The position numbers and the translations under genes were made by a program. Below are positions 10,075 through 21,020 of a stretch of 64,000 nt of DNA, in pieces (within the stretch, counting starts at the first letter, position 1; each line of letters starts with the position of its first letter). The notes under the pieces are model-generated. The model was not told the origin of the DNA and ran no database searches. It was given only the letters and a program-made list of their open reading frames with translations. Origin of the DNA: Roseibium suaedae (GTDB lineage Bacteria; Pseudomonadota; Alphaproteobacteria; Rhizobiales; Stappiaceae); NCBI RefSeq assembly GCF_900142725.1, contig NZ_FRBW01000007.1, forward strand, positions 62,001 through 126,000. Reading direction: 5' to 3'.

Positions 10075-12144
10075 ATGACAAAGCTGATCATCGACGGCAA
10101 GGAAGTGGATGTCCCGGCGGACTACACGCTGCTTCAGGCATGCGAGGAAGCCGGCGCCGAAGTTCCGCGCTTTTGTTACCACGACCGGCTGTCTATCGCC
10201 GGCAACTGCCGCATGTGCCTTGTGGAAGTGAAGGGCGGACCGCCCAAGCCGACCGCATCTTGCGCCATGGGTGTCCGTGACCTGCGTCCGGGCCCGAACG
10301 GCGAGCCGCCGGTGGTTCTGACCAAGAGCCCGATGGTCAAGAAGGCCCGCGAAGGGGTGATGGAGTTCCTCCTCATCAACCACCCGCTGGATTGCCCGAT
10401 CTGCGACCAGGGCGGTGAGTGTGACCTTCAGGACCAGGCCATGGCCTATGGCGTAGATAGTTCCCGTTACGGCGAGAACAAGCGCGCCGTGGAGAACAAG
10501 CACCTGGGACCGCTGGTCAAGACCATCATGACCCGCTGCATTCACTGCACCCGCTGCGTCCGTTTCACCACGGAAGTCTGCGGTGTCGCCGACATGGGCC
10601 TGATCGGCCGCGGCGAAGATGCAGAGATCACCACCTATCTGGAGAAGGCGCTGTCTTCCGAAATGCAGGGCAACGTCGTTGACCTGTGCCCGGTTGGCGC
10701 CCTGACCTCCAAGCCTTACGCCTTCCATGCCCGTCCGTGGGAACTGGTGAAGACCGAAAGCATCGACGTGATGGATGCGCTCGGCTCTGCCATCCGCGTC
10801 GACACCCGCGGCAAGGAAGTCATGCGCATCATGCCGCGTCTGAACGATGCGGTGAACGAGGAATGGATTTCCGACAAGACCCGGTGCATCTGGGACGGTC
10901 TGAAGACCCAGCGCCTCGATCGTCCTTACGCAAAGAAGGATGGCAAGCTGCAGCCGGTGAGCTGGGCAGAAGCCTTCCAGATCATTGCGGACAAGGTGAA
11001 GGCCACGGCTCCGGAAAAGATCGGCGCACTCGCCGGTCAGCTCTCCGGGGTTGAGGAAATGTTCGCGCTCAAGAGCCTGATGGACAGCCTCGGTGTTAAG
11101 AACATCGACAGCCGCTTCCCGGGATCTGCGCTGCATCCGAAGCATGGCCGCGCCAGCTACCTGTTCAACTCGACCGTTCAGGGCATTGATGAGGCAGACG
11201 CCATTCTGCTCATCGGAACTAACCCCCGTCTTGAAAGCCCGGTCCTCAATGCGCGTCTGCGCAAGCGCTGGACCCGCGGCGACATCAAGATCGGCCTGAT
11301 CGGCCAGAACGCCGACCTGACCTACCCGGTGACCTATCTGGGCGCAGGCCCGGAAAGCGTCCAGAGCCTCATTGGCGATGCCTCCATTCTGGCAGGTGCC
11401 AAGAAGCCGATGATCATCATCGGTCAGAGCGCTCTGAACCGCATGGATGCCGCTGCAGTCCTGTCTGCCGCTGCCGCTGTCGCCAAGGCGCACGGCGTCA
11501 TTCAGGACGGCTGGAACGGCTTCAACATTCTTCACACGGAAGCAGCCCAGGTTGGCGCGCTCGACATCGGTTTCGTGCCGGGCGAGGGCGGTCTCTCCAC
11601 GGGTCAGATCCTGGCGGAAAACAGCCTGGAGGTCCTGTTCCTCCTCGGCGTCGACGAAGTCGAAATTCCGGCCGGTGCTTTCGTGATCTATCAGGGCACC
11701 CATGGTGACCGTGGCGCACACCGCGCCGACGTGATCCTGCCGGGCGCTGCCTATACGGAAAAGTCCGCCATCTACGTGAACACGGAAGGCCGTGTGCAGC
11801 TGGGTGACCGGGCTGGCTTCCCTCCGGGCGACGCCCGCGAGGACTGGGCCATCCTGCGGGCTCTGTCGGCCGCTCTGGGCAAGACCCTCGGCTTCGACAC
11901 TCTTTCCGGTCTGCGCGGCGCGCTGTTTGCAGCTCACCCGCATCTGGCCGAGATCGACGGCATCGCCGCCGGAGACATTGCAGACATCGCCAAGCTGGCG
12001 GACTTGGGCGGCAAGCCGAATTCGGCTGCCTTCCACAATGTGATCAGCGATTTCTATCTGACCAACCCGATCGCGCGTGCGTCGGCCGTGATGGCGGAAT
12101 GTTCCGCCCTGGCCAAGTCCCGCGCGGCGGAAGCAGCGGAATAA
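10075..12144 (+). CDS. nuoG: NADH-quinone oxidoreductase subunit G
   Basis: 689 residues, the largest peripheral subunit. The N-terminal ferredoxin-like part holds the [2Fe-2S] N1b cysteines (CYHDR, CRMC), the His/Cys N5 site ([16 protein letters not shown]) and the N4 site (CIHCTRC with a distal [10 protein letters not shown]). From about residue 220 on it is molybdopterin-oxidoreductase-like but serves only as scaffold in complex I. The cysteine set for the extra cluster N7 of enterobacterial NuoG is not evident between residues 220 and 260. Confidence 0.95.
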   Translation: MTKLIIDGKEVDVPADYTLLQACEEAGAEVPRFCYHDRLSIAGNCRMCLVEVKGGPPKPTASCAMGVRDLRPGPNGEPPVVLTKSPMVKKAREGVMEFLLINHPLDCPICDQGGECDLQDQAMAYGVDSSRYGENKRAVENKHLGPLVKTIMTRCIHCTRCVRFTTEVCGVADMGLIGRGEDAEITTYLEKALSSEMQGNVVDLCPVGALTSKPYAFHARPWELVKTESIDVMDALGSAIRVDTRGKEVMRIMPRLNDAVNEEWISDKTRCIWDGLKTQRLDRPYAKKDGKLQPVSWAEAFQIIADKVKATAPEKIGALAGQLSGVEEMFALKSLMDSLGVKNIDSRFPGSALHPKHGRASYLFNSTVQGIDEADAILLIGTNPRLESPVLNARLRKRWTRGDIKIGLIGQNADLTYPVTYLGAGPESVQSLIGDASILAGAKKPMIIIGQSALNRMDAAAVLSAAAAVAKAHGVIQDGWNGFNILHTEAAQVGALDIGFVPGEGGLSTGQILAENSLEVLFLLGVDEVEIPAGAFVIYQGTHGDRGAHRADVILPGAAYTEKSAIYVNTEGRVQLGDRAGFPPGDAREDWAILRALSAALGKTLGFDTLSGLRGALFAAHPHLAEIDGIAAGDIADIAKLADLGGKPNSAAFHNVISDFYLTNPIARASAVMAECSALAKSRAAEAAE

Positions 12145-12159
12145 GGGCAGGGGACAGAT

Positions 12160-13209
12160 ATGTGGGATTTCATGACGGCCTACGGCTTTCCGCTCCTCTG
12201 GATGGTGTTCCAGAGCGTGCTGCTGCTCGTCTGCCTTCTGGTGATCGTTGCCTACGTGCTCTACGCCGACCGTAAGATCTGGGCTGCCGTCCAGATCCGC
12301 CGCGGCCCGAACGTGGTTGGCCCCTGGGGCCTGCTGCAGAGCTTTGCCGACCTTCTGAAGTTCGTTCTTAAAGAGCCGGTCATTCCGTCCGGCTCCAACA
12401 AGACGCTCTTCCTGCTGGCTCCGCTGGTCTCCGTGATGCTTGCCCTGTCCGCTTGGGCGGTCATTCCGGTGGCTTCCGGCTGGGTGATTGCCGACATCAA
12501 CGTCGGCGTGCTGTTCGTCTTCGCTGTGTCTTCGCTCGAAGTCTACGGCATCATCATGGGCGGCTGGGCATCCAACTCCAAGTATCCGTTCCTGTCGGCT
12601 CTGCGCTCCGCAGCTCAGATGGTCTCCTATGAAGTCTCCATCGGCTTCGTGATCGTGACCGTTCTGCTGTGCGCCGGTTCGCTGAACCTGACCGCCATCG
12701 TGGAATCCCAGCAGACCGGTCTTGCGACCATGCTGGGCGTGCCGTGGCTGTCGATCCTGAACTGGTACTGGCTGCCGCTGTTCCCGATGTTCGTGGTGTT
12801 CTTCATTTCCGCCCTGGCGGAAACGAACCGCCCGCCGTTCGACCTTGCGGAAGCTGAATCCGAACTGGTTGCGGGTTTCATGGTGGAATACGGCTCCACT
12901 CCATACATGATGTTCATGCTCGGTGAGTATGTTGCCATCTGTCTGATGTGCGCGCTCATGACGATCTTCTTCATGGGTGGATGGCTGCCGCCGTTCGACT
13001 TCGCGCCCTTCACCTGGGTGCCGGGCATCGTCTGGTTCATCCTGAAGTGTCTGCTTGGCTTCTTCATGTTCGCGATGGTCAAGGCGATGGTCCCGCGCTA
13101 CCGCTATGACCAGCTGATGCGCCTGGGCTGGAAAGTTTTCCTGCCGCTGTCGCTGGCAATGGTCGTGATCGTGGCCGCCGTGCTGATGATCATGGGCTGG
13201 GCGCCGTAA
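12160..13209 (+). CDS. nuoH: NADH-quinone oxidoreductase subunit H
   Basis: 349 residues, eight or so membrane helices. NuoH closes the quinone chamber at the foot of the peripheral arm. The conserved [20 protein letters not shown] loop and the acidic loop [20 protein letters not shown] are intact. It begins 15 bp after nuoG and stops 2 bp before the next small gene. Confidence 0.97.
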   Translation: MWDFMTAYGFPLLWMVFQSVLLLVCLLVIVAYVLYADRKIWAAVQIRRGPNVVGPWGLLQSFADLLKFVLKEPVIPSGSNKTLFLLAPLVSVMLALSAWAVIPVASGWVIADINVGVLFVFAVSSLEVYGIIMGGWASNSKYPFLSALRSAAQMVSYEVSIGFVIVTVLLCAGSLNLTAIVESQQTGLATMLGVPWLSILNWYWLPLFPMFVVFFISALAETNRPPFDLAEAESELVAGFMVEYGSTPYMMFMLGEYVAICLMCALMTIFFMGGWLPPFDFAPFTWVPGIVWFILKCLLGFFMFAMVKAMVPRYRYDQLMRLGWKVFLPLSLAMVVIVAAVLMIMGWAP

Positions 13210-13211
13210 CG

Positions 13212-13448
13212 ATGAGTGTCTCGATCGCCGGACTGGTCGGGGCAGCCCTGGGTGGATACCTCGGCTGGCTCGACTGGAAGATCCTGAAAGGGGTGCTTCA
13301 GGCGGTCGAGGAAAAGAACAGACGCGCAGGCGGCGACGGTGGCCTTGTGGCCCGGTACGGCGCTCTGCTGCGTGGACTGGTTTTCGTAATTCCGATCATC
13401 GGGTTTCCCGTGATCGGGTATCTGGCCGGCAGTCAGCTGGCCGGTTGA
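13212..13448 (+). CDS. Small two-helix membrane protein inside the nuo operon
   Basis: 78 residues starting 2 bp after nuoH and ending 23 bp before nuoI, same strand, so almost certainly translated with the operon. Two hydrophobic segments (about 4-22, rich in glycine, and 53-75, with [15 protein letters not shown]) flank a basic/acidic loop ([19 protein letters not shown]). It is not one of the 14 standard complex I subunits and I do not recognise a family. Codon use matches its neighbours. It may be an accessory or assembly factor of complex I, which is inference from position only. Confidence 0.8.
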   Translation: MSVSIAGLVGAALGGYLGWLDWKILKGVLQAVEEKNRRAGGDGGLVARYGALLRGLVFVIPIIGFPVIGYLAGSQLAG

Positions 13449-13471
13449 GGGATAAGGAAGGCAACAAGGCG

Positions 13472-13960
13472 ATGGGACTCGATCAGGCCGCCAAATCGCT
13501 GTTCTTGAAGGAGTTCGTCTCGGCGTTCTTCCTGGCCATGCGCTACTTCTTCAGGCCGAAGCCGACGATCAACTACCCGTTCGAAAAGGGGCAGGTGAGC
13601 CCGCGGTTCCGCGGAGAACACGCACTGCGCCGCTATCCGAACGGGGAAGAACGCTGCATCGCGTGCAAGCTGTGCGAGGCCATCTGCCCTGCACAGGCGA
13701 TCACCATCGAAGCTGGCCCGCGCCGCAACGATGGCACGCGCCGCACCACCCGTTACGACATCGACATGGTGAAGTGCATCTACTGCGGTTTCTGTCAGGA
13801 AGCCTGCCCGGTGGACGCCATTGTCGAAGGGCCGAACTTCGAGTTCGCCACCGAGACCCGTGAAGAGCTGTACTACTCGAAAGAGAAGCTGCTCGCGAAC
13901 GGCGACCGTTGGGAGCGTGAAATCGCCCGCAACATTGAAATGGATGCTCCTTACCGCTAG
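13472..13960 (+). CDS. nuoI: NADH-quinone oxidoreductase subunit I
   Basis: 162 residues; ferredoxin-like subunit with two [4Fe-4S] clusters, N6a and N6b, which hand electrons to NuoB. Ligands: C62, C65, C68 with C112 and C102, C105, C108 with C72 ([12 protein letters not shown] and [12 protein letters not shown]). An amphipathic N-terminal helix ([18 protein letters not shown]) lies on the membrane. Start set at ATG 13472 behind AAGGAAGGC; the in-frame ATT/GTG-type start at 13445 would overlap the preceding stop. Confidence 0.97.
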   Translation: MGLDQAAKSLFLKEFVSAFFLAMRYFFRPKPTINYPFEKGQVSPRFRGEHALRRYPNGEERCIACKLCEAICPAQAITIEAGPRRNDGTRRTTRYDIDMVKCIYCGFCQEACPVDAIVEGPNFEFATETREELYYSKEKLLANGDRWEREIARNIEMDAPYR

Positions 13961-14051
13961 GAGCTTGACGCAACTTTTCTAGGGCTTCCGGCAATTCGGC
14001 CAGGGGTCCTGATCCCGGCCGGAAACGGCCAGACGACAGGCAGGTCTACCC

Positions 14052-14666
14052 ATGATCCTGAACGCGCTTTTCTTCTATCTGTTTGCCGGGGTGACCGTGG
14101 CATCGGCCTTCATGGTCATCGCCTCGCGCAACCCGGTCCATTCGGTGCTGTTTCTGATCCTCGCGTTCTGTAACTCCGCCGGGCTCTTTGTCATGCTCGG
14201 TGCCGAATATCTGGCCATGCTGCTGGTCGTCGTCTACGTCGGCGCGGTCGCGGTGCTCTTCCTCTTCGTAGTGATGATGCTCGACGTCGATTTCGTCGAG
14301 CTGCGTCAGGGCTTCCTGCAGTATCTGCCGATCGGCGCTCTGGTCGGCATCATCCTGCTGGTCGAGCTGCTCATGGGCCTCGGCGCCTGGGTCATCGCAC
14401 CGGATGTTCTGAACCACGGCGCGGAGCCAATGCCGGCCTTGACCGAGATGTCCAACATCGAGGCCATCGGCAACGTGCTCTACACGAAGTACATCTTCTT
14501 CTTCCAGGTGGCTGGCCTGGTTCTGCTGGTGGCCATGATCGGTGCCATCGTGCTGACCCTGCGCCACAAGGAATTTGTCAAGCGGCAGAGCATTGCCGCA
14601 CAGGTTGCCCGCAACCCCTCGACCTCTATCGAGGTCCGCAAGGTGGAATCGGGCAAGGGTATCTGA
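14052..14666 (+). CDS. nuoJ: NADH-quinone oxidoreductase subunit J
   Basis: 204 residues with five membrane helices. The third helix contains the [21 protein letters not shown] stretch whose pi-bulge rotation is part of the coupling mechanism in solved complexes. A soluble tail of about 30 residues ends in [10 protein letters not shown]. 91 bp separate it from nuoI; I see no terminator there. Confidence 0.96.
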   Translation: MILNALFFYLFAGVTVASAFMVIASRNPVHSVLFLILAFCNSAGLFVMLGAEYLAMLLVVVYVGAVAVLFLFVVMMLDVDFVELRQGFLQYLPIGALVGIILLVELLMGLGAWVIAPDVLNHGAEPMPALTEMSNIEAIGNVLYTKYIFFFQVAGLVLLVAMIGAIVLTLRHKEFVKRQSIAAQVARNPSTSIEVRKVESGKGI

Positions 14667-14763
14667 GCGGTCCATCGCTCAAAGTCATGAAGTCCGGGCA
14701 ATGGCGGTTACTCCGCGCCGTTGCCGGGTGAGGTTAAACGAGGGGGAGCACGGCGAGGCGCCC

Positions 14764-15072
14764 ATGGAAATCGGTCTGTCGCACTATCTGTCGGTCGCGG
14801 CCATTCTGTTCACGATCGGGATCTTCGGGATCTTTCTGAACAGGAAAAACGTGATTGTCATCCTGATGTCGGTGGAGCTGCTGCTCCTTGCCGTCAACAT
14901 CAACTTCGTCGCCTTCTCTTCATTCCTCGGCGATCTCATGGGCCAGATCTTCACGATGCTGGTTCTGACCGTGGCTGCGGCTGAAGCGGCTATCGGCCTC
15001 GCGATCCTGGTGGTCTTCCACCGAAACCGCGGCTCCATTGCCGTGGAAGACATCAACATGATGAAAGGCTAG
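14764..15072 (+). CDS. nuoK: NADH-quinone oxidoreductase subunit K
   Basis: 102 residues, three helices. It carries the two buried glutamates of the proton path, in [10 protein letters not shown] and in [10 protein letters not shown]. The open frame runs back to 14575 inside nuoJ, but the [16 protein letters not shown] start at 14764 is the family start and GAGGGGGAG lies about 14 bases before it. Confidence 0.97.
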   Translation: MEIGLSHYLSVAAILFTIGIFGIFLNRKNVIVILMSVELLLLAVNINFVAFSSFLGDLMGQIFTMLVLTVAAAEAAIGLAILVVFHRNRGSIAVEDINMMKG

Positions 15073-15078
15073 GGGCGA

Positions 15079-17103
15079 ATGTACTCCGCAATCGTATTCC
15101 TGCCTCTGATCGGCTTTCTGATCGCAGGCCTGTTCGGCCGGGCGCTCGGTGCCAAGGCATGCGAATTCATCACCAGCGGCCTCGTCGTCGTCGCTGCGCT
15201 TCTGTCCTGGGTTGCCTTCTTCACCATCGGGTATGGCGAGACGGCTCTGGTTCAGGTTGAAGTGCTGCGGTGGATCACCATCGGCGCTCTTGATGTTTCC
15301 TGGTCCCTGCGCATCGACACGCTCACCGTGGTCATGCTGGTGGTTGTGAACTCGGTCTCGGCCCTGGTTCACATCTATTCCATCGGCTACATGCACCACG
15401 ATCCGCACCGTCCGCGGTTCTTTGCCTACCTGTCGCTCTTCACCTTCGCGATGCTCTCGCTGGTGACCTCCGATAACCTGCTGCAGATGTTCTTCGGCTG
15501 GGAAGGCGTGGGTCTGGCCTCGTATCTGCTGATCGGCTTCTGGTTCCAGAAGCCTTCTGCGAATGCGGCTGCCATGAAGGCCTTCGTCGTCAACCGCGTT
15601 GGTGACTTCGGCTTCGCTCTCGGCATCTTCGGTGTCTTCGTTCTCTTCGACAGCATCGACCTCACCACCATCTTCGCCAAGGCTCCGGCCGTGATCGGCG
15701 CTGCTGGCGAGCATGGGGCGGAAGCTGCCGCCGAGCACGGCGCATCGGTTCTGAACTTCCTCGGCTACGCCCTCGACTCCCACAGCGCGATGACCATCGT
15801 CTGCCTGCTGCTGTTCATGGGCGCCATGGGCAAGTCGGCCCAGTTCCTGCTGCACACCTGGCTGCCGGACGCGATGGAAGGCCCGACCCCTGTGTCGGCC
15901 CTGATCCACGCGGCAACGATGGTGACCGCAGGCGTCTTCATGGTCGCCCGTCTGTCGCCGCTGTTCGAACTGTCCCACACCGCTCTGACGGTCATCACCT
16001 TCTTCGGTGCGACCACGGCTCTCTTTGCCGCGACAGTCGGTCTGGTTCAGAACGACATCAAGCGCGTGATCGCCTATTCGACCTGTTCGCAGCTTGGCTA
16101 CATGTTCGTGGCTCTGGGCGTCGGTGCCTATTCGGTTGCCGTGTTCCACCTGTTCACGCACGCCTTCTTCAAGGCGCTCCTGTTCCTTTGCGCCGGTTCG
16201 GTCATTCACGCCGTTTCCGACGAACAGGACATGCGCAAGATGGGCGGTCTGCGGAAACACATTCCGGTCACCTACTGGACCATGTTCATTGGAACCGTGG
16301 CCCTGACCGGTGTCGGCATTCCGTTCACCCACATTGGTTTCGCTGGCTTCATCTCCAAGGATGCGGTCATCGAGGCAGCCTATGCCGGTCACAATGCCAT
16401 GGCCCAGTACGGCTTCTGGCTGACCGTCTTCGCTGCCGGCCTGACCTCGTTCTATTCCTGGCGCCTGACCTTCCTGACTTTCCACGGCAAGCCGCGTGCT
16501 TCCGTCGACGTGATGAAGCACGTGCATGAATCGCCACTGGTGATGACGGCTCCGCTCTACATCCTGGCGATTGGTGCAGCGCTCGCTGGCATGGTCTTCT
16601 ACGGTCCGTTCATCGGCGAAGCCTATGACGCGTTCTGGAAGGGAGCTCTCTTCACGGGTGCAGAGAACCACGTCCTCCACGCCATGCATGATGTGCCGGC
16701 CTGGGTGAAGGTGTCTCCGTTCGTGATGATGGTTGGCGGTTTCCTGGTTGCCTACCAGTTCTACATCCGCTCGCCGGAAACACCGAAGAAGCTGGCCGAG
16801 GACTTTTCGGGCCTCTACCAGTTCCTGCTCAACAAGTGGTATATCGATGAGCTCTACGACTTCCTGTTCGTCCGTCCGGCTCTGTGGATCGGCCGTCAGC
16901 TCTGGAAGAAGGGCGATGGCGTGGTGATCGACGGTTACGGCCCGAACGGGGTTGCCTCCCGCGTGCAGAATGTCACGACCTGGGTTGTCAAGCTCCAGAC
17001 CGGATACCTTTACCACTATGCCTTCGCGATGCTGATCGGTGTGGCGGCCCTCATCACCTGGTCGATGTTCACCGGGGCCGGCACCGTCGGGGGAGCTCAC
17101 TGA
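15079..17103 (+). CDS. nuoL: NADH-quinone oxidoreductase subunit L
   Basis: 674 residues; the distal antiporter-like subunit of the membrane arm, related to Mrp Na+/H+ antiporters. The proton-channel block [20 protein letters not shown] is present, as is the long lateral helix region near the C-terminus followed by a last membrane helix. An acidic and His-rich insert (residues 205-230, [14 protein letters not shown]) is a small local variation. Its stop shares one base with the nuoM start. Confidence 0.97.
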   Translation: MYSAIVFLPLIGFLIAGLFGRALGAKACEFITSGLVVVAALLSWVAFFTIGYGETALVQVEVLRWITIGALDVSWSLRIDTLTVVMLVVVNSVSALVHIYSIGYMHHDPHRPRFFAYLSLFTFAMLSLVTSDNLLQMFFGWEGVGLASYLLIGFWFQKPSANAAAMKAFVVNRVGDFGFALGIFGVFVLFDSIDLTTIFAKAPAVIGAAGEHGAEAAAEHGASVLNFLGYALDSHSAMTIVCLLLFMGAMGKSAQFLLHTWLPDAMEGPTPVSALIHAATMVTAGVFMVARLSPLFELSHTALTVITFFGATTALFAATVGLVQNDIKRVIAYSTCSQLGYMFVALGVGAYSVAVFHLFTHAFFKALLFLCAGSVIHAVSDEQDMRKMGGLRKHIPVTYWTMFIGTVALTGVGIPFTHIGFAGFISKDAVIEAAYAGHNAMAQYGFWLTVFAAGLTSFYSWRLTFLTFHGKPRASVDVMKHVHESPLVMTAPLYILAIGAALAGMVFYGPFIGEAYDAFWKGALFTGAENHVLHAMHDVPAWVKVSPFVMMVGGFLVAYQFYIRSPETPKKLAEDFSGLYQFLLNKWYIDELYDFLFVRPALWIGRQLWKKGDGVVIDGYGPNGVASRVQNVTTWVVKLQTGYLYHYAFAMLIGVAALITWSMFTGAGTVGGAH

Positions 17104-18623
17104 TGATCGACTGGCCAATCCTAACCACCACGACCTTCCTGCCGCTGGCAGGGGTGCTGGCAATCCTGCTGGTGCCTGAGGAGACTGCGGACGACAAGCG
17201 CCGCATCCGGTTCGTGGCCCTGATGACCACGGTCTTCACTTTCGTTCTGTCCCTGTTCATCTGGGGCGGGTTCGACTATGCGAACCCGGGCTTCCAGATG
17301 GTCGAGACCAGCGAATGGCTGGGCGGTTCCATCAACTACAAGATGGGCGTTGACGGCATCTCGGTGCTCTTCGTCATCCTGTCCACCTTCCTCATGCCCT
17401 TCTGTATCCTCGCCTCCTGGGAGAGCGTGCAGAAGCGGGTGAAGGAATACATGATTGCCTTCCTGATCCTGGAAACGCTGATGATCGGCGTGTTCTGTGC
17501 CCTGGATCTGGTTGCGTTCTACGTGTTCTTCGAGGCAGGCCTGATCCCGATGTTCCTGATCATCGGTGTCTGGGGTGGCGCACGCCGCGTCTACGCATCC
17601 TACAAGTTCTTCCTCTACACGCTGCTCGGCTCCGTGCTGATGCTGGTCGCCATCATGGCCATGTACTGGGAAGCTGGCACGACCGACATCACGGTTCTGC
17701 TGCAGCATGACTTCCCGGCCTCCATGCAGACCTGGCTGTGGATCGCCTTCTTCGCATCCTTCGCCGTGAAGATGCCGATGTGGCCGGTGCACACCTGGTT
17801 GCCTGATGCGCACGTGGAAGCTCCGACGGCCGGTTCCGTCATCCTGGCAGGTATTCTCCTGAAGCTCGGCGGCTACGGCTTCCTGCGCTTCTCCCTGCCG
17901 ATGTTCCCGCTGGCCTCCGACATGTTCGCGCCGATGGTGTTCACCCTGTCCGTCATCGCCATCATCTACACCTCGCTGGTGGCGTTGGCTCAGGAAGACA
18001 TCAAGAAGCTGATCGCCTATTCTTCCGTTGCCCACATGGGTTACGTGACCATGGGTATCTTCACCATGACCCCGCAGGGCGTGCAGGGCGGCATCTTCCA
18101 GATGCTCTCCCACGGTATCGTCTCCGGCGCGCTCTTCCTCTGCGTTGGCGTGATCTATGACCGGATGCACACCCGTGAGATCTCCGCCTATGGCGGTCTG
18201 GTCAACCGGATGCCGAAATACGCTGTCGCGTTCCTGATCTTCACCATGGCCAACGTCGGCCTGCCGGGCACCTCTGGCTTCGTCGGGGAAATCCTGACCC
18301 TCATGGGTGCGTTTGAAGTCAACACCTGGGTGGCGTTCTTCGCGACCTCCGGTGTGATCCTCTCGGCTGCCTATGCGCTGTACCTCTACCGCCGCGTCGT
18401 CTTCGGTGCGCTGGAGAAGGAAAGCCTGAAGTCGATCCTGGATCTGGATCTGCGCGAGAAGGTCATCCTGGTGCCCCTGATCATCCTGACGATCTTCTTC
18501 GGTGTCTATCCGATGGCGATCCTCGATGTGACCCAGGGCGCCGTCGACAACCTGATCACCCATTACCACGCAGCGCTTGAGGCAGCCGGACAGGTGTCCC
18601 ATGCCGCAGCCGCCGTGCACTAA
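17103..18623 (+). CDS. nuoM: NADH-quinone oxidoreductase subunit M
   Basis: 506 residues, antiporter-like proton channel between NuoL and NuoN. Key block: [20 protein letters not shown], then [12 protein letters not shown]. Start at ATG 17103 within TGATG, overlapping the nuoL stop by one base; the longer frame from 16884 is nuoL in another frame. Confidence 0.97.
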   Translation: MIDWPILTTTTFLPLAGVLAILLVPEETADDKRRIRFVALMTTVFTFVLSLFIWGGFDYANPGFQMVETSEWLGGSINYKMGVDGISVLFVILSTFLMPFCILASWESVQKRVKEYMIAFLILETLMIGVFCALDLVAFYVFFEAGLIPMFLIIGVWGGARRVYASYKFFLYTLLGSVLMLVAIMAMYWEAGTTDITVLLQHDFPASMQTWLWIAFFASFAVKMPMWPVHTWLPDAHVEAPTAGSVILAGILLKLGGYGFLRFSLPMFPLASDMFAPMVFTLSVIAIIYTSLVALAQEDIKKLIAYSSVAHMGYVTMGIFTMTPQGVQGGIFQMLSHGIVSGALFLCVGVIYDRMHTREISAYGGLVNRMPKYAVAFLIFTMANVGLPGTSGFVGEILTLMGAFEVNTWVAFFATSGVILSAAYALYLYRRVVFGALEKESLKSILDLDLREKVILVPLIILTIFFGVYPMAILDVTQGAVDNLITHYHAALEAAGQVSHAAAAVH

Positions 18624-18647
18624 CGTACCGAAGGCGAGAGAAAGCCA

Positions 18648-20090
18648 ATGTCCGAGATGACACACTTGCCAGATCTCATGCCCGTTCTGCCGGAATTGTT
18701 CCTGGCAGTCGGCGCAATGGTTCTGCTGATGATCGGCGTCTTCGGCGGTCCGCGGTCCAGCGCGCCGGTGAACGGCATCGCCATGGGCCTGATCGCGGTC
18801 GCCGCGCTCTTCGTCCTGCCCTTCGGTGCAAAGCTCGGGGAAACCTTCGGCGGCTCCTTCGTCCTCGACGAATACGCCTATTTCCTCAAGCTTCTGGTGC
18901 TGGTCGGGTCGTTCTTCGCCATCGCCATGTCCTGGGCCTATGCCAAGAGCCAGTCTTTCGACAAGTTCGAGTATCCGGTCCTGATCGTGCTGGCCACGAT
19001 CGGCATGATGCTCATGCTGTCGGCTGGTGACATGATCACCCTGTATCTGGGTCTGGAACTGCAGAGCCTTGCGCTCTACGTGGTCGCCGCCATCAACCGG
19101 GACTCCGTGCGCTCCACGGAAGCTGGCCTCAAGTATTTCGTGCTTGGTGCCCTGTCCTCCGGCATGCTGCTCTACGGCATGTCGCTGGTCTATGGCTTCA
19201 CCGGCCACATCGGCTTCAACGCGATCTCCGAAGCCCTGTCCCATGAAGGCGCGTCCATTGGTCTGGTCATCGGCCTGACCTTCATGCTCGCCGGCCTGTG
19301 CTTCAAGATCTCCGTGGTGCCGTTCCACATGTGGACCCCGGACGTCTATGAAGGCGCACCGACTCCGGTCACCGCTTTCCTGGCCGCAGCTCCGAAGGTT
19401 GCTGCCATGGGTCTTCTGGTCCGAGTCGTGATCGAAGGCTTCCAGCCGGTCACCCATGACTGGCAGCAGGTCATCGTCTTCGTGGCGCTTGCCTCCATGG
19501 CTCTTGGTGCGTTTGCCGCAATCGGCCAGACCAACATCAAGCGACTGATCGCCTATTCCTCGATTGGTCACATGGGCTATGCGCTGGTTGGCCTTGCGGC
19601 TGGCACGGAAAAGGGTGTCGAAGGCGTGATCGTCTACATGGCGCTCTACCTCGCCATGACCCTTGGTGTCTTTGCCTGCATCCTGTCCATGCGCCGCAAG
19701 ACCGGCATGGTTGAAGAGATCACCGATCTTTCCGGCCTGTCGCGCACCAATCTGCCGATGGCAGTCCTGCTCGCGATCCTGATGTGGTCGCTGGCCGGTA
19801 TCCCGCCCTTCGCCGGTTTCTTCGCCAAGTGGTATGTCTTCTCGGCAGCTGTCGAGGCAGGCCTTTATCCTCTGGCCGTGATCGGTGTGGTCCTGTCGGT
19901 TGTCGGTGCCTACTACTATCTGCGTGTCATCAAGGTCATGTTCTTTGATGAACCGGCTGAAGCCTTCGAGAAGATGCCCGTCGAATTGCGGGTCGTTCTC
20001 GGACTGTCCAGCCTGGTCGTCATCTTCTTTGCCTTGATGCCGGGACCGATTGTCCAGGGAGCCGCCACTGCGGCGGGGGCCTTGTTCTGA
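18648..20090 (+). CDS. nuoN: NADH-quinone oxidoreductase subunit N
   Basis: 480 residues, the proximal antiporter-like subunit and last gene of the nuo run. [20 protein letters not shown] and the [12 protein letters not shown] lysine/histidine helix are intact. The birA frame begins at or within its stop, so the biotin ligase is probably cotranscribed. Confidence 0.97.
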   Translation: MSEMTHLPDLMPVLPELFLAVGAMVLLMIGVFGGPRSSAPVNGIAMGLIAVAALFVLPFGAKLGETFGGSFVLDEYAYFLKLLVLVGSFFAIAMSWAYAKSQSFDKFEYPVLIVLATIGMMLMLSAGDMITLYLGLELQSLALYVVAAINRDSVRSTEAGLKYFVLGALSSGMLLYGMSLVYGFTGHIGFNAISEALSHEGASIGLVIGLTFMLAGLCFKISVVPFHMWTPDVYEGAPTPVTAFLAAAPKVAAMGLLVRVVIEGFQPVTHDWQQVIVFVALASMALGAFAAIGQTNIKRLIAYSSIGHMGYALVGLAAGTEKGVEGVIVYMALYLAMTLGVFACILSMRRKTGMVEEITDLSGLSRTNLPMAVLLAILMWSLAGIPPFAGFFAKWYVFSAAVEAGLYPLAVIGVVLSVVGAYYYLRVIKVMFFDEPAEAFEKMPVELRVVLGLSSLVVIFFALMPGPIVQGAATAAGALF

Positions 20091-20899
20091 CCCGTTCCCA
20101 GTCAGATCCGACATTTGCGAACCCGGCGCTCACTGCGCCGGGTTTCCGCATTGAATGGCACGAGAGTGTCGGCTCGACCAACACGCTTGCCTTCGACCAT
20201 GCCCGCAAGGGTGACGCAGGCAATCTGTGGGTCGTGGCAGATGAGCAGACCCTTGGCCGCGGACGGCGGGGCAGGGACTGGTTCTCGCTCAAGGGCAATC
20301 TCTTTGCCAGCCTCCTGCTGATCAATCCGGCCGAGCAGGAGCGGCTCGGTGAATTGCCGCTGCTGGCGGCGGTTTCCCTGGCTGAAGCGGTGGATGCAGC
20401 CTCCGGCACCCATGGGCTGGCGGGCCTGAAATGGCCGAATGATCTGCTTGTCGATGGTGCAAAACTGTCCGGCATCCTGCTGGAAGCAGAGACGCTTCCC
20501 GGCAACAGACTGGCGGTTGTCCTTGGCTTTGGTGTCAATTGCGCCGCCCATCCGGAGCTGTCACTCTACAAGTCCACGGATTTGATGAGTCTCGGCTTCC
20601 GTGTCAGTGCCGAGGAACTGCATGGCCATCTTGCCCGGGTGCTCGGAAAATGGCTCAGCACCTGGCAGCGTCCGGGAGGGTTTGATGCCGTGCGCAAGGC
20701 CTGGCTATCGCGCGCCGTCCATCTCGGCAAGACCATCACTGTCCGCAATGGAGACCGGGAACAGACCGGTACCTTTGTTGATCTCGATCCCCGGGGACAT
20801 CTCATCCTCGGTCTTGATAACGGAACCCGGCAAACCATCTTTGCCGGTGACGTTTTCCCGCAGGGCTCGCAGCCGGATGGCTCGCCCTCATCCTCGTAG
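20087..20899 (+). CDS. birA: Biotin--[acetyl-CoA-carboxylase] ligase
   Basis: Joins biotin through biotinyl-AMP to the lysine of biotin carboxyl carrier proteins. Motifs: [18 protein letters not shown] (biotinyl-AMP loop), [20 protein letters not shown], and a small C-terminal SH3-like domain. There is no N-terminal DNA-binding domain, so it is a ligase only. The start is a puzzle. The first canonical start in frame is GTG 20234, which would cut off the [20 protein letters not shown] segment needed for the substrate pocket. Upstream, the frame is open and conserved-looking back to the nuoN stop, where CTG 20087 is the best initiator. I give the long form (270 residues) with that reservation. 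Confidence 0.85.
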   Translation: MTRSQSDPTFANPALTAPGFRIEWHESVGSTNTLAFDHARKGDAGNLWVVADEQTLGRGRRGRDWFSLKGNLFASLLLINPAEQERLGELPLLAAVSLAEAVDAASGTHGLAGLKWPNDLLVDGAKLSGILLEAETLPGNRLAVVLGFGVNCAAHPELSLYKSTDLMSLGFRVSAEELHGHLARVLGKWLSTWQRPGGFDAVRKAWLSRAVHLGKTITVRNGDREQTGTFVDLDPRGHLILGLDNGTRQTIFAGDVFPQGSQPDGSPSSS

Positions 20900-21020
20900 A
20901 GCATGTCGCGTTCGAGAAAACGCATGGATGTGCTCTTACACTTAAACATCGATCAGCGTCTGGTCCTCCGCCGTATCCGGCATCCGGCCCGCTGATCCTG
21001 AGGCATTGGAGCTTCACTAC

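Noticed and set aside
7518-10100. 860-codon minus-strand frame opposite nuoE and nuoF
   Set aside because: Antisense shadow caused by the high-GC codon bias of the nuo genes. The same holds for long minus-strand frames at 9979-12036, 14920-17163, 17121-20114, 24374-27334, 30150-32078, 33624-35573 and 40436-42808.
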